Assembly (NCBI GenBank): GCA_013397935.1
Contig: VZRN01000753.1
Location: 1,999,259-2,063,258, forward strand
Length of the DNA: 64,000 bases
DNA from: Dasyornis broadbenti
Taxonomy: Eukaryota > Chordata > Aves > Passeriformes > Dasyornithidae
Reading direction: 5' to 3'
Shown here: positions 12,301 to 25,682 of the stretch, in pieces
Numbering within the stretch: position 1 is the stretch's first letter
Layout: every line of letters begins with the position of its first letter
The notes under the pieces: generated by a model
What the model was told of the DNA's origin: nothing
Database searches by the model: none
What the model saw: the letters and a program-made list of their open reading frames with translations, nothing else
Position numbers and translations under genes: made by a program

Positions 12301-15300
12301 ATTATAAATCAGAGCTGTAGCTTTGTAGCCATAGATGTGCAGTGCCTAAACTCTTAGATTTTAATGCTATTTCCTTACAAAAGTGAGGCATGACTCATTT
12401 ATTTCTCTCTCCCTGTAATCCATTACATTGCTAGTATGTACCTGTTTCTGTTTGCAGCTGGTGAAAAGATTTTCTGATCATACTCTCTGCGCTCCCCTCT
12501 TGTGAAAAGGTTTTCTACAGTGAAAAGTTGATTTACTAGACATCATGCTAATTGCCAAGAGCACATCTAGGCAGTGATCTCAGTGGGTGCTTGGATTATT
12601 TTCTTTTCAACAGCTAAGACAAACTTCCCGGGTAGAAAACCCCTAGAAATACAGCAGGGCTTTTATTTTCTGTCTGCTAGAGAGTGGCAGAGGTAGCACG
12701 TGTGCCAAACTTCAGCTCAAGTGTCCCACAAGCAATTGATATTGCTTAATTGTTGGAAAGTCTCTCAAAACCAAAAATGCCTGATTTGATGTGTACCCAG
12801 CTGCACTGGAAAGTTGTCACAAGCACAGCCGTGTTGGGGTGGCTTTGAACTCCCACCTGTGCTGCAGCCAGAGCCTACAGCAGCCCTGGCACCAGCAAGG
12901 GGCTGTCTCCTGCCCTCTGTAGCCTTTGGAAATTAGGAAATGGCAATAGGAAGGCACGTGTGCAGTGCAAGGCACAGGAGAGCCAGGGCTTTGTCTCTGC
13001 CTGCCCTCCCTGCCAAAAATAAAAGTTTGTTTCTGCTGACCAGAGAGCTGGTCAGTAAATGCATTTACAATGTTCAAGGTTAAATCAGCAGCGGAGTTAG
13101 AGGTGAGTTACAGTTCTTGTTAATATCATTTGTGGTAAGTGGGCAAAGTTCCTCTCTCAGACAGTGAAGACACACCATGGAATTTTCTTGCTACCTTTTA
13201 CAACAACAGCGAGGAATTTCTCGAGGAGATAACAGTGTTATGGACAAGGCTCTTGGATACCCCACATCTACCAATTAATACAACTGAAAAGCAAAACATG
13301 ACAAAGAAGATACTCAGGCAACAAAGGGAATAAAGTTCCTTCCAAGAAGCAGGTCCTGCCCCCAGGTTTGCCTCATCCCTGATCTGCTGAGGAAATGCTC
13401 GATCCTCCACTGTTTTATCATTTGGAGCTGGGAAGCTCCACTCTCCTGTCCACACTTGGCCCTTCTCAAACCCTCTGGATTAAGCCTGCAGATGATGGGC
13501 CAGGCATTTGTTGTGCCTCAGGGCCCTGGCTGTGGGTCCTGCCCTGCTGGGGTAGGAGAGGAGGGCACCCTCTGCTGCTGCCCTGGTGCAGAGGCACACA
13601 CAGGCTGGCCTTCCTCCTTGGCTGCTGCAGAGGAATAAGCCAGGTGCTGTGTTCTGGTAGCACGGTGCTGGACAGAGAATTGCTGTGGCTGTAAATGATG
13701 TGCTGTTAGAGAATCAGAGCAGCCTGTGCTGCTGCAAGGTGGAGCACAGGGCGAAACATTAAATCCAAGTCCCACTGCTGTGGCTCTGGTTACCTCCATT
13801 ACCTACAGTGCTCAGTGCTGAGACTCACTGAGGAGTTGCATTATGTTTTCTGGCCACTTTCTTCCCTGTAGCACCTCTCTCTCTTTGCTCTTTTGCCTAA
13901 CCATGGGCCGTATTTAGGTGGAGGCTGTGGAGCCCAGTGGATGTTCTGCTGCACAACCCAGCCCACATCACAGCTCTGGACTGTTTCATCTCTCAGCCCA
14001 AGACACTCAGTGAAGCACAGGTGGATTGGCTGCTTGCAAAGCACCTCATGAGTGAAGTGAGACATTCGGAGGGCAGAGCTCATCATGGCTTCACCCCTGG
14101 CACCTGTGCTGTGGAGATGGAATGCCCTGGTTGGCAGTGGAGACCTCTCCTGCTTTGGGAAACACAATCTTCCTGGGCTTCCTGGGTGCAAGGGTAAGAG
14201 ATGTTCATGCAGGCAGCAGGACTGAGCCAAGCATGCTGCAGGTTTGGAACTCCTGGTTTGCCAGGATGCTCAAATGAACATCCTTGATGAGCCGAAAGGC
14301 AAGAGCAGATCTCAGTGTGCCAGCAAGGGGAATCCTGCTCTCTGAAAAGGAAAATCATATTCCTGTGTCTTCTCCCCACCTCTGAAAGGCCTTCAAACAT
14401 CCTGAGAACATGAATAGCGGGATAGAAATTAAAGTGTTACTCACCTCTGGAAGCCATCAGCTTGGTTTTGGGGCTCTTGCTGCCAGCAGTTTGTGTCACT
14501 GCTGAGTCTTGAAGAGGAAAGACTCCTCTCCAGCAGCTCCCCTCTGAGGTCTGGAGGCTGCCTGGGGTGGTGGTTACATTTCTAATGTTCAGATCCCTAC
14601 TTGTGAGTGATGGCATGGCGGGAATGTCAGCTGTATGGGAATAAACTGCAGCAATTTATTTCCTCCAGCCCGTTTGAAAGTCAACAGAGAGGCACCATTA
14701 GCTGGAACAAAACTGGTCCAGTGTTGTGAGATAAAACAGTGGCTAGATCCGTAATTGCTTATAATTTGAAATGCTAATAGCCATGAGTGCTGGAAAGATG
14801 CCAGCTCAGGTCGATTGTGGCTCTCTGCATTGAAAGAGAACTTAGAAAACCTTCATTAGAAGCAGAACTCTCTTATACAGATCTGGAATGTAAAGAATTT
14901 CCTATTCATTTAGGATATAAAGAAAACCTGAGCTTCTCCCCAGATGCTGAGAATGCAGGGAGATAGCTTGTGTTTGGTGGAGCCAGTGAATGTCTACTGG
15001 CTTGAACAGCCTCATGTTAACCTCCTCCAGACTTGGTAGGAGAGCTGTGTAAAGCTCCTGGGAGCTGAAGTGATGTCCTGATGGTTGCAGAGGTGCAGTG
15101 CCATTATACTCTTAAATTTCACCCCAGGTGCACTATTCAGTGAGGTGTCATGTGGGGAGGGAGCAGCAGCCGGGGCATTTCTGAAGTGGAGGGTTGTGTC
15201 CGTGCCAGTGTTACTGCAGCAGGCGTAGTGGGGATTCCTGTGCTGCCAGACCCTAGGAGGAACTGCTTTGTGTGGATGCAGAAAGGGCAGGATCCTCAAA

Positions 15301-18300
15301 CAAAGCTGCCCATTGCTCAGGAAGTGTCTATAAACAAATTGGTTCTTGTCTGCCACCACATCAGTGCCCTTCCACAGCTGAGAGCTGGAGTAGGCTTAGA
15401 CTGTTCAGGCCTGGCTTGGTCAGCCTTCATCAGTTTTGTGGCCATGGAAATAACCCAGCTGGTTTGCAGAACCCTGCCCAGCAGTGTGAGGTACACTGAA
15501 TTAGTTACCTTCTGTGGGCTTCTGCAGGTCTTCCCCAGATTCCCAGTTTGAAAATATGACTTGCAGTTTTGCTTTTCTTGCAAGCACAAGCTCTTAATTT
15601 TCTCCAGTTGCCTTCCTGCTTCATTCATACTGAGTTCCAGAAGCTGTGTGAGAAGGTATAAATTACTTTTGGCTAAAGCATCTCTCCTGGCACTGTTATT
15701 AATGGCTGTTGCTACATTTTTTATGTAACTGCAAATTATATCAAGACCATCTGGGCTCAAGGATGGGATGGATCCTGCCCTCTAGCATGGACTGTGGTGT
15801 AGGGATGCTCTCCATCTCCTCTGGACAAGAAATTCTGTCACAAATCAATGGGATTTACTTGGATCTCCTCACTAGACAATCCAGCCTGAGGAATTTAAAC
15901 TATTACTCACCTTTTGGTGGCATAATTCTCAGATGAACTTTTGACGCTTTTTGAATGCAGGGGTGGTGGGAAGTGACTGGCTATTCCAGTCATTTTAAAC
16001 CCTTCCCAAAATGGAAAAGCAGCTGGCGCAAAGGCCACAAATGCTGGGGGCCTTCTTCCTGAAGTGCTTTGTCAAAGGCCCCTGAAGTGACATTTCAATT
16101 TATACAACATCTAATTCTGAGGTACATGAGTAGGGATTTTTATTTCTTTTTTAATTTTTATTTTTACCTGAGATTTCTGAATGATGAGTGCAGGTAACAA
16201 ATAGTCTTGTTGTGAAGATGAATGCATCTGCTCTGTGGAGAAACTGGGTATCTTCACTGGCAAGATGGTGTCTGGGGTAATTTTGACAGTAAGAATTGAA
16301 TTAATTCTAACTGTTGTATTCAGAATTCTGGCAGAAACTTCTCACTTCCTGAGGAAATCCAGCACATCTTTCCACTCTTGCATGAAGAAGCTGGGCACAG
16401 GTTGGTGTTTGTATCACGAGGGAGCTTGGCAGTGCTATGAATTTTGGAAGAAAGAAGCTCCAGGTAGGCTGGCAGGTCCCAGCAGGTATTTCCCAAAGAG
16501 TTCCTGTGGCAGTCACAGGCTGGTTGGGGCTGGTTGCTGGAACGGAGGATGCTGAGCAGGGTGTGCCAGGACAGCTCCTGCAGCTGCCTGCGGGGCTGTG
16601 TGAGGGTGGGGTGCCCGTTGTGGTGACAGCCACGGCTTTTCCTCCAGGGGAGCCCCAGACAAGGGCAGAGAACAAGAGTGCAAGTTAAACCTCACCGTGT
16701 GTGAGCAGAGGAGAGACTCTGGGAGGGCTCAGTCGCATGAAGGTGTCCTTGCCAGAGGATGTCGCAGCCTGCCTGAAGTGCCGAGGTGGCGGAGGGGCTG
16801 TGAGTGGGTCCTGGAAGCTTCCCCAAGCCTCCCCTCCCGCCCTCCCACACTGAGGACTCCACGTGGGTGGCAAGCTCTGGCAGACTCTGCCAAGTCTGGC
16901 TGGTTACACTCAGTCAAACCTGTCTGAAACTGGACTCACCTGTAGCCTCCGCCAAGTCTGACTGATTACACTGAACCAGTGTGACACCAGTAGTGGTTGG
17001 GCTGCTCCCATCTTTAACAATATCTTTAACTCCAGCCCCAAATTTGGGTTGGTACAGTTCCTCTGGTTTCAGAGGAGCAATGCAGGTTTAGGTGAGGGCT
17101 GTGTTTGGACAACAGGGACACATTCGACCTTCCTCCTGACATTGTTGATCCATTCAAGATCTGATGTTCTCAGTGAGCCAAATAGATCAGTAGTTTTAGC
17201 ATAGGTGCTTATCATGGGCATCTTGTAAATTCAGATTATCTCTGACCACATTAGCCAAATACTCTTCTAAATTATGCTGGTGCATATTTGTAGGCTTCAA
17301 GAGGATTGAGCAAGTGTGGTGGAAAAGGTCTGCAGATGAGCATGACAGTTCAGGGCTTTGCTACTGCATAACAGCAGTGGCTTTGCTGGCAGATATCCTC
17401 AGTCATCTGTCAGTATTAACTTCTGAAAGCAATTTAGCAGAGGTGCCTGCTTGCTCTCCACATGCTGAATCCCAGGAACAATATTTTATTGGTGAGACTA
17501 GCTGGGCTCAAATGAAAGTCCTCTCTGAGTGTTGCAATAAAGACATCACTGGATGCTGCCTCAAGGCACCCCTTTATTGGGTGCTCTTACAGCTCTCTTA
17601 GTGCTGCTTTCTGGCACCATTCCATGGGGTTTAATTTCGGGTATTTTGATGTATCTAATGTATTTTCCACTGTAATTTAAACCTGTGCCAGTCTGGGCTA
17701 TACAGACTTGTCTATAGACAATTTGAGGAATGGTGAACATTGTTGGATGCTTGCCAGCCCTGGGTAGGACACTTGCCCTGATTTCTGTAGAGACTGTGCT
17801 GATGTGCCCCCAGCTGGGTCTCTGCAGGCTGAGTCAAAATACAGCTCTGCAAAATATGTCAGAATTTTATGTGAGTTTCCTCCGTGGATGTGGGTCTAGG
17901 TTTTGTAGCTGAGATATTGCCAGAGAGGAATCTTTTATCCTGCCCTTTCCCTAAGCAAGCTACTCGCTAAAGCAGACGGGATTGCCTCATCACGATCTCT
18001 CATTCCATTTCCCATCACGACAGTGGTTCCTACAGCTGCCTTTTCCCCTTGGCGCTTAGGAGATGGAGTTAAATTATTGAGGCAGAGAAAATGGCTCCAA
18101 GCAGAGCCTTTTCCCCTCGGCTGCCTCAGGCAAGGATGGTCAGGACACGTGCAGAGCGTGGATTGCTGGCCCTTCCCTCGCGCCGCCCGCACTCGCTGTT
18201 TTTAGCTCTGGCAGGAGCTCCCTCTGCGTGCTCAGGATGCCATCCCAACAGCTGCAGCTCTCTTGATGGACACACAAGCACCTCTGGCCCTCAAGTTTGT

Positions 18301-19314
18301 AGGTTTTTGTAACCATAAACAAGAACATTTAAAAGTTATATTGCCTGTGCTCTGGCAGAAATATTCCTCCTCGTTTCTGTGTATGGCACAGCACCTTTTA
18401 TCAGCATTTAGGGAGTGGTAGGTGTAGAAAGAGGCATGGAAGTTGGTGGGAAGCCCATTTTCTGACTAGACAGAAGGCTCAAGTGCTTAAGGCAGAGCCC
18501 CATTGTCAGTATAAACAGCTCTCTGGAAAGACAATGGAAATTATTCTGATACAAAGCAGCTGAATTGGGACCAGCAAGATAATATCCTCCCTCGTGAAAC
18601 TCACAGCAATGTCTTGAGACCTGCTGTCTGTGCCAGGTCTGGGTGCAAATTGGGCATCTTGGAAAGGCAGCTTTCCAGATGGGGACTGTGAGCCTCTGCA
18701 AGTGCCTTCAGTGGAGGAACTGGATGAGAGCAGGCTGGGTTTCTCTCTGGTTTTATATATGGAGCTGGTTTTATTTGTCCTAAATAGGAGATCAGTTTTT
18801 AGGAAAAGAGCTTAGTGCTCTTCTCCTTGGGACTGCTGGATTTTTGAGCTGCAGGAGTTGAACTCCTGGCTGAGGAGCTAAAAGTAACTAATTAAGCTAA
18901 AGCTAAAAGTAACTCCACCCTAACAGTGTCTATCTCTGTTTCTATCCCATTCTTTGCTTCTAGAAGGGCAGTGTCTAATTTCATGCAGCATCAAGGACTG
19001 TGTCAGCAAGGATTTGCTTGTGATATTTCCCGTGTAAATAAATTTTGCCTAGAACCTCATTTATCCCTAAACTGCCACAGGAGACCCTCAGGCATCTGAA
19101 GGATTTTCATTTATGCCAGACATGAATTAGTCAAGTGTTTCTCTTTTGTGCTGCGGTTCCTGATGTGCCTGTGGCTGCCGGAACAGCAGATGGCACCAGC
19201 ACCCTGTGCTGCTCGCAAAGCTCAGGTACCTCAGCACCGACTCGGCTGTCGTGACCGAGCTGGTGAAACAGTACAGGGAATTGTAGCTCTAAAATCCAGG
19301 TCATAGCAGAGGTG
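6396..19314. other. Intergenic DNA, no gene recognised
   Basis: About 13 kb without a supportable gene. GC-rich passages at roughly 8.1-8.5, 9.2-9.4 and 10.7-11.2 kb give overlapping spurious open frames on both strands. AT-rich, high-complexity passages at about 14.70-14.83 kb and 15.56-15.73 kb look like possible conserved noncoding elements, with several TAAT-type homeodomain core motifs, but this is only an impression. A minus-strand frame at 7,377-7,700 (107 residues) and another at 15,317-15,760 (147 residues) have no recognisable domain. A 14-bp direct repeat, AGCTAAAAGTAACT, occurs twice near 18,880-18,920. Confidence 0.55.
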
Positions 19315-19364
19315 GTTTTTGTTTGTTTGCTTGTTTGTTTGTTCGTTTGTTTGTTTGTTTTTTA
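19315..19364. repeat. (TTTG)n microsatellite
   Basis: An interrupted run of TTTG tetranucleotides with single-base variants (one TTGC and one TTCG unit). About twelve units can be counted. The length is likely to vary between individuals. No gene overlaps it. Confidence 0.9.
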
Positions 19365-22300
19365 TATAAGCAACTTCATAGACAGCTGGTGGCTGTAGTT
19401 CTACCTGTACTTTCCTTCCCCTCGTAGGTGCCTCACTGCAGTGGTTTGTAGCCAAACAAAGAAACAAAAGGTTTTATTTCTGCTTGGCTGCTGCTGGGTG
19501 GGACAGAGCTCCTGTTGCCCAGGAGGGCACAGAGCAGCCACTCTCAGGGGCTGGGACAGGCGGCCTGGTGGAGCTGCAGGCTGGGATGAGCTGCTCTGTC
19601 AGCTCCCCTGGCCAGGACCACGGCTGAGTGCATGGCATCATTGACCAGGAATTGTAGCCCCTGTTTGGAGCTGGCCCAGCGGTCTGAGAAGTCCTCAGTT
19701 CTTCACCTAAGATGCTTCAGCACTGGCAGTTCTCCATAGCAGAGCCTGGACATGAAATTCAACATTCAGCAGGTACAGCAAGGGAAAGGAGTGGAAAACA
19801 AAGTCAGGAGATGGAAGTCAGGAAAAAAGGACAGAGGAGCTTGCATTCATTAATTGTGGTGATGTTGAATTGCTCTTCTTCACTTGCCTTATGGTTACAG
19901 GAGAGGTGCACAGCTCCGAGCACAGCTCTGGTTTGTTGTCTAACAAACATATGCGTACATGTGCTTTACCTGGGGCAAGCTTATGGGGCTATTAGTGAAA
20001 GCTTTTAAGTTGTCAGGTCAAATCTGCCCAAGCAGAGTTGTTGAGGCAATGTGGCCTGATTTTGTGGCTGGTCCTTGCTTCTCCTTGAGTAACTTTCCCA
20101 AAGCCATGGTCACTGTCAGAGTTTCTCTTTGGTATCTTTCTGTGCATCTCTCATTCTGACCTCATCTGTGACCTTCCCCACGGCTTTGCTCCTGAGCTGT
20201 GGAGGTATCTGAGATGCAGATGCTGTGGGTGGATGCCTTGTGAGGATGCAGGGTTTGGTCCTCCCATGGGCCGTGGGCACTGTCCTGGATCCAAGAGGAG
20301 CAGCTCTGCCCTGAACATATGGGAGAAGGAGAGTGTTTGCAGCAGCACATGGGAAAGAAGATCGAACTTCCGAGGGGTTTGAACCCAAGTGCTTTAGAGT
20401 TCCTTTGGAAATAACTCAGATTCATGCTGGCATACCCTGGAAATCATTTAAAATTAAGTACCAAAACCCAACGCATTGCAAGACTCCCAGCATGTAATTC
20501 TGAACCCATTAGGAGATTTGTGCTAATTTTGAAAATAATCTTCCTATTTTAAACATTGCTTTGAATGTGTTTGAATTTGAATATTTGGCAGAAGCGGAGG
20601 AATTAAATCAAAGGAAAGATTATATTGTGTTACTTTAATTGTGATGGATTGAGTTATTTGCTGAAGGAAAATATCTACAAAGCATGTCTAAGTGCAGAAG
20701 CAAAACTGAAAACTGGTCTTGGCTCTTCTCTTCCCTGTGATGAGTATATATTAATGTAATGCATTCCTTCTCATACCTTGATAACACCATGGGCCCACCG
20801 TGCACGAATTAACTCCACTGAGAACTGCAGTGAGATCATCTCTGAGCCTGTGTAAGCACGGGATATCAACATTTAGGTCCTGTATGTATTCATTTACTTT
20901 ATGGTTTTAAAGATTCATAAGGGAGGGGAGAAACATCCCTGAGTGGATGCATTGCACCAATGTCTGGTGTCCTTGTGCTCCAGAAGACTCTCCCATGGCT
21001 ACTGCCAGTGCTTGCTTCTGCTGTCAGGGCCATAGGCTGGGGAGTGAAGGTTGGGGCACGTGGGATTTTGTGAGAGCCCTACATTAGGCAGTGAGTTTCT
21101 CTTCAAGAGAAACTGGTAAACCCTGCCTGACTTCCACCTTCAGAAAATTAGGCAACGAGTGGTAGACAAGTGATGATTTTATTAAAACTGTCCATTTTGG
21201 AGCTTTAAATTAGATCTAGTTATTAATCTATACAGCAGGTTTGCTGACTGTAGTTTTTGTGTTTCCCTGGAGATGTACTTGGAGAGTGCTGGGCGCTCAG
21301 TGCTCTCAATCCCAGCACAGACATCTGTGAGCGCTGGACACCTTGAGGTACCAGCTGCAAGGGGAAGGAGCACGGCAAGCTCAGAGGTTGTCTGATCTGT
21401 CTGATGCCACCATGCTCATTGTTAGCTCCCTTCAGGGTGTATCACCTGTCTCTAAGCCATTCCCATTCCTACTTCAGCCCACAGGCTGCTGGCAGCTGCT
21501 GTCATTAGAGCTTCCAACTCGAGCAGAAGGGTCATGGTGCTAAATGCTGCTGGAGACAGGGAATGGCTTGGGCGAAGCTGGGAGGAGTTTTGTCCAGCAA
21601 GTGATGTCTTGTGGTGAAAGAATCATATGTGCAAAGGTACAGCAACAGCTTTTGCTTCTAATTAAGCTGCACCTGTGGAGCTCTTGGGATGACGGGAACA
21701 GAGCTGCAATACAGGTTTTTAAATCTGTGTGCTGTGGTAATAAAGCCATTAGTATTTGAGGCTGATGTTGGCTGTTAACTGTCCCAGTCTGATCCTTCTT
21801 TGGTTAATGAAAATATAATTTGGATAAAAATGCAAAGATTTTGAGTTGTGAAAATGTGTGTTTGCACCACTAATCACTTGAAAAATCAATCTCTAGACCT
21901 TCATTTTTTAAGAGCAGCTGATTAGCTGCTCTCTATGCTCTTTCCCGTTTAATAAAACCCCTGAGTTGAACAACAGAAGGACTATAATTAAGAAGCACTT
22001 TTTCTTTTCTGTGTGACATTCTGTCAAATGTTTGCCAGCGGGTAGCTGGCACACACAGGACAGAAATGCCTCTGCCCTGTTGGTGCAAGCCCAGGCTTCA
22101 CCTGTGAGAGGGAGATGGGGCTTTGCTCCTCTCTGCACAGGCATTGACAAAGCTGGGCACGGACTGTGGTTGTGCAGGATTTGACAGCACTCTCTGTCCC
22201 TTGCTCAGATGTCCTGGTGGGGATGCTCTTCATTTGCCAGCAAACTGTGCCTTGGAGGTGACAAAAGGAGCCACTGCACACCCAGGCTTTTTGTTTCCAT

Positions 22301-25300
22301 GTGCTTCTCTCTCAAGAGCCCCAGGTTAGATGACGATGGTGATGACACAAAGATCTTTTGACATAGTGAAAGGTAACTCTCAGGTTAATATTCAGTGCCT
22401 CCTGTATTTTACCCTGGAAAGTGATGACTTTGAAAGAGAAAGAATAATTCTGAAGTCTAGAGAAATTCACTAAAATTGTAAAGATTTGGGCTTCTCTTAT
22501 ATGACTTCCCTGTTCAGTGGTACAGAGTACAATCTGTCTAGCCAGGCCATAGGTAAAAAAGCGGCTCAGTGAAATTAGCTGAGGGTTTTGTCTGTTTTGT
22601 GAGTGATATCTTCTGGTTTCTAAATGGCCACATATCAGCCATCTGGCAACAAGAAGGTTTTTAGTATGAAAAATTAATTAGATACAATCTAAGCAGCATT
22701 CTTCCTTGATTTTCCGCAACGCAAAAATAGTTTGTACCCATAAAAGGCTAGCAGGAAACATAGTGATAAAACAGCCACTCCTCTTAAATTTTTGTTGATT
22801 TGCTTCTTTTTCAAAAAAAGTGAACAATTCTCCCATCTAAAGATATGCCTTTGCAGGTACTTGCTGTGCTGTCTAAGCTGCCCAACCCAGCCTGTACTAC
22901 AGGTGTGACCACTACAACTGCTGCCTTGGCCAAACAAGGATGGCAGATAATGACAATAATGACAATATATGCCAATAATGACAGATTGTGCCATAATGGG
23001 TTTATGATGTGGACAAGTAATTATTATGGACTGAAGCAATTCCATCAAGCCTTGTGACTGAGGCTCCAGAGATAGCAAGACAAAATGTCAATACAATAAA
23101 AGAGAGAGATGGGGAGAGACTTTGGTTATTTCTCTTCCTTCTTTTCAAAACTGAGCCAAGAAAAAATCTGATTGTTCTATACATACAGGCTCTTCATACT
23201 TACATGGAGGCCACCAGGAGAAAAATATGTGGAAATTTCAGATTTACTCATAGAATAGTGAGCATGATGTGGAACTCAGCAGACAGCTCAGGCTGCTCAT
23301 GCACAAAGCTGGTCTGGATTCTCTTAGGGTTTTGTGTAAATGCAGCTGTATAAATTCATTGATAACCCAGTGTCTGAACACTGTCTGTAGGAGTATTGGT
23401 GTAAGGTGTGGTAATTTGACAAAAGTTCCAAAGTTTGTTGGTGTTTTGTTGTGGGGTTTTTGTTTTGTTGGTTGGGTTTTTGTTTGCTTTTTCTTCACCC
23501 GCCCCCAAATCAAACCTCTGATTTTCACTGTCCTGATTGGTAAACCTGAATTACAGGTTGTTAAATCCTGGTGCTGGGTCCTTGCATCATGTAGATGTTC
23601 TTGCTAAATCCTGTGAGAATTGTTATCTCTGCTCTTTCCCAGCAAGTAAGGGAGTGGTAGAGAAAAGAAGGGAAAGGGAAGCTTAAAATCCAGGTAGAAA
23701 CATCTGAGCACTGGAGGATTCTAGAAATGGGTGATGAGCTTTGAGACAGGAGTAATCCATTTCCTATACATATTTTGGGAACTCAGCCTGGGTAAAACTT
23801 TCTTCTCTCTGTAACCATACCAGATAATAACACATTTCCACCTCTGGCACCAAAGTGGTTCATTTTTGATGTACTCAGTGCACTGAAGTCAGTGCTATGT
23901 GAGCCAGATTTCTGTCTTGGCTGCAGCTGGGGCATTTAAGAAGGTTCATTGCTGTGTGAAGGAGAAATCCATTGTACCTCTGTCATCCCCTGGGAATTCT
24001 GGAGCCTTTCAAGGTTTTTTGATTAGGACGGCAAAGTGTTCATTTTTGCAGGAGGATGACTGCTGAGATGTTCAAACTAGACAGAAGATTAACCTAAATG
24101 CTGAACAGTAGAGTAAAAAGAATGGTCTTTATACAGCCCTAATAATTTGCTTTGAAAGCAGTGTTTGATCTACCAAAAATTTATCTAGCAATTCATGCTT
24201 TTAGGTGAACTGCTATTTTATTTTTAGTATTACCTAAAGCTGACACTGGGATGTCTGCAACTTTTGATAAGAAAGAGTTTCCAGTACCCGGTTTTCCACC
24301 TGAATTTATGTGGAAGCTGTGCCCAGAGGGCTGGGCATGGGGTGGCGGGCACAGGACTGGCCAGGTCTGTCTGTGCTGCAGAAGTGTCACCTTGTGCTGA
24401 GGGTGGGTGTTGGCTAGAGTGGTAGAATGAGGTTTTCAAGGTGTGAAGGACTCATTTCACTGACTACAGTATAAGTTTGCTTTCTTTGCATCCGGTTAAA
24501 TAAGAGCCAAAGCACATTCAAATCCTGGCCTACAGGTTTGCAAGGAGAGCAGGAGATAAAGCAAAATGGATAAAAGTAGGTGTAAGGAGCTGGGTAAAGG
24601 AAGAGCAAAGTGTGTGGACCTGTGCTATGATGGCTGCATAGCACAGTGCTGGTTCAACTACCTGCACAAAAGGTTTGTGTTGTGCTGAGCAGACATCGTG
24701 GCAGGATCAAAGCCTTATTTATAAATTTTTCCATCACAATTCCAGTGCTGGAAGCTAGAAATAGCGCAGGTGTAGCAGGAGCACCATATGGTGAACCTGA
24801 GCCTCTCCAAGACAGGGCTGGAGCTGGGGCCAGGCTGTGCTGTGCTCAGGAGACCTCATTTCAATGCTGAGCACTGAGGCTTCAGCTTTTCGAGCAAACA
24901 CGGCGCTAATCTGATTGTTAAAGGTGGCATGTGAGTAATGCTTGCCTGGGGACCAGCTGATAGCTCTCAAGGTAAAGCAAATGAAGTCAGTATAAAAGGT
25001 TGACACATATTCATGAAGATCAAATTTGACAAGCATCCCCTAGATATATTTAATATAAAATGTAGATGGCAGTAATTTGCAGGATTCTGGTCATTGGAGG
25101 CGGTTCTGCTGGTGTCTTTTTCTCTATCTGTACCATGTACTGAAATATTAACTTCCAAAGCCATCAGAATTCCACGGAGGAAGGGGGCAGGAAACAAATT
25201 TCTATTGATTTCAGCCCTGGTTTGGTCTGTTGCATGAAAAAAAAGGAAAAAAATAATCACTTTTTTGCTTTCACATCTGCGCAGACATACCAGGCTCATG

Positions 25301-25614
25301 CCTGCTCCATCAGCAGCTCCACATCATGTCTGCTCACCACTGCCTTCATGCTGGCAGCTGAAGTGGCCTCCACTGGGAGATTTTGGGTTTTCTGAGAGAC
25401 TTTAGCTCCCACTTTGTCAGCAACACGAACTGAGAGAGAGGGAAAAAAAAAAAATCCTTCAGAGTGGGGGGATCCTGAACTGGAGCAGCACCAAACTTTG
25501 CTGGGAGGTCAGTGGTGGTTCAGCGACACCCACCCAGGAGCAGCTTTCTGGTGAAGTTTTAATTAGGTAAATTAATGATTATAGTTCAGAAAAAGCATTT
25601 TATCTTACTGCGCA
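19365..25614. other. Intergenic DNA, no gene recognised
   Basis: No gene supported. The part near 20.54-20.70 kb is AT-rich but not repetitive and could be a conserved noncoding element. A G/T-rich low-complexity patch lies at about 23,432-23,498, and a loose (AATGACA) repeat at about 22,943-22,983. Open frames in the rest are short and have no recognisable motifs. Confidence 0.55.
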
Positions 25615-25682
25615 TGGCAGATTAGACTAGATGATATCAAGAGGCCCCTTCACAACCTCAACAATTCAGTCATTCTGTATAT
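25615..25682 (+). mobile_element. CR1 LINE scrap, extreme 3' end
   Basis: About 68 bp resembling the last bases of CR1 in sense orientation: GATTAGACTAGATGAT, then a diverged version of the GGTCCCTTCCAACCTCAACCATTCTGTG terminus. It is clearly decayed, implying an old insertion. Confidence 0.75.
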
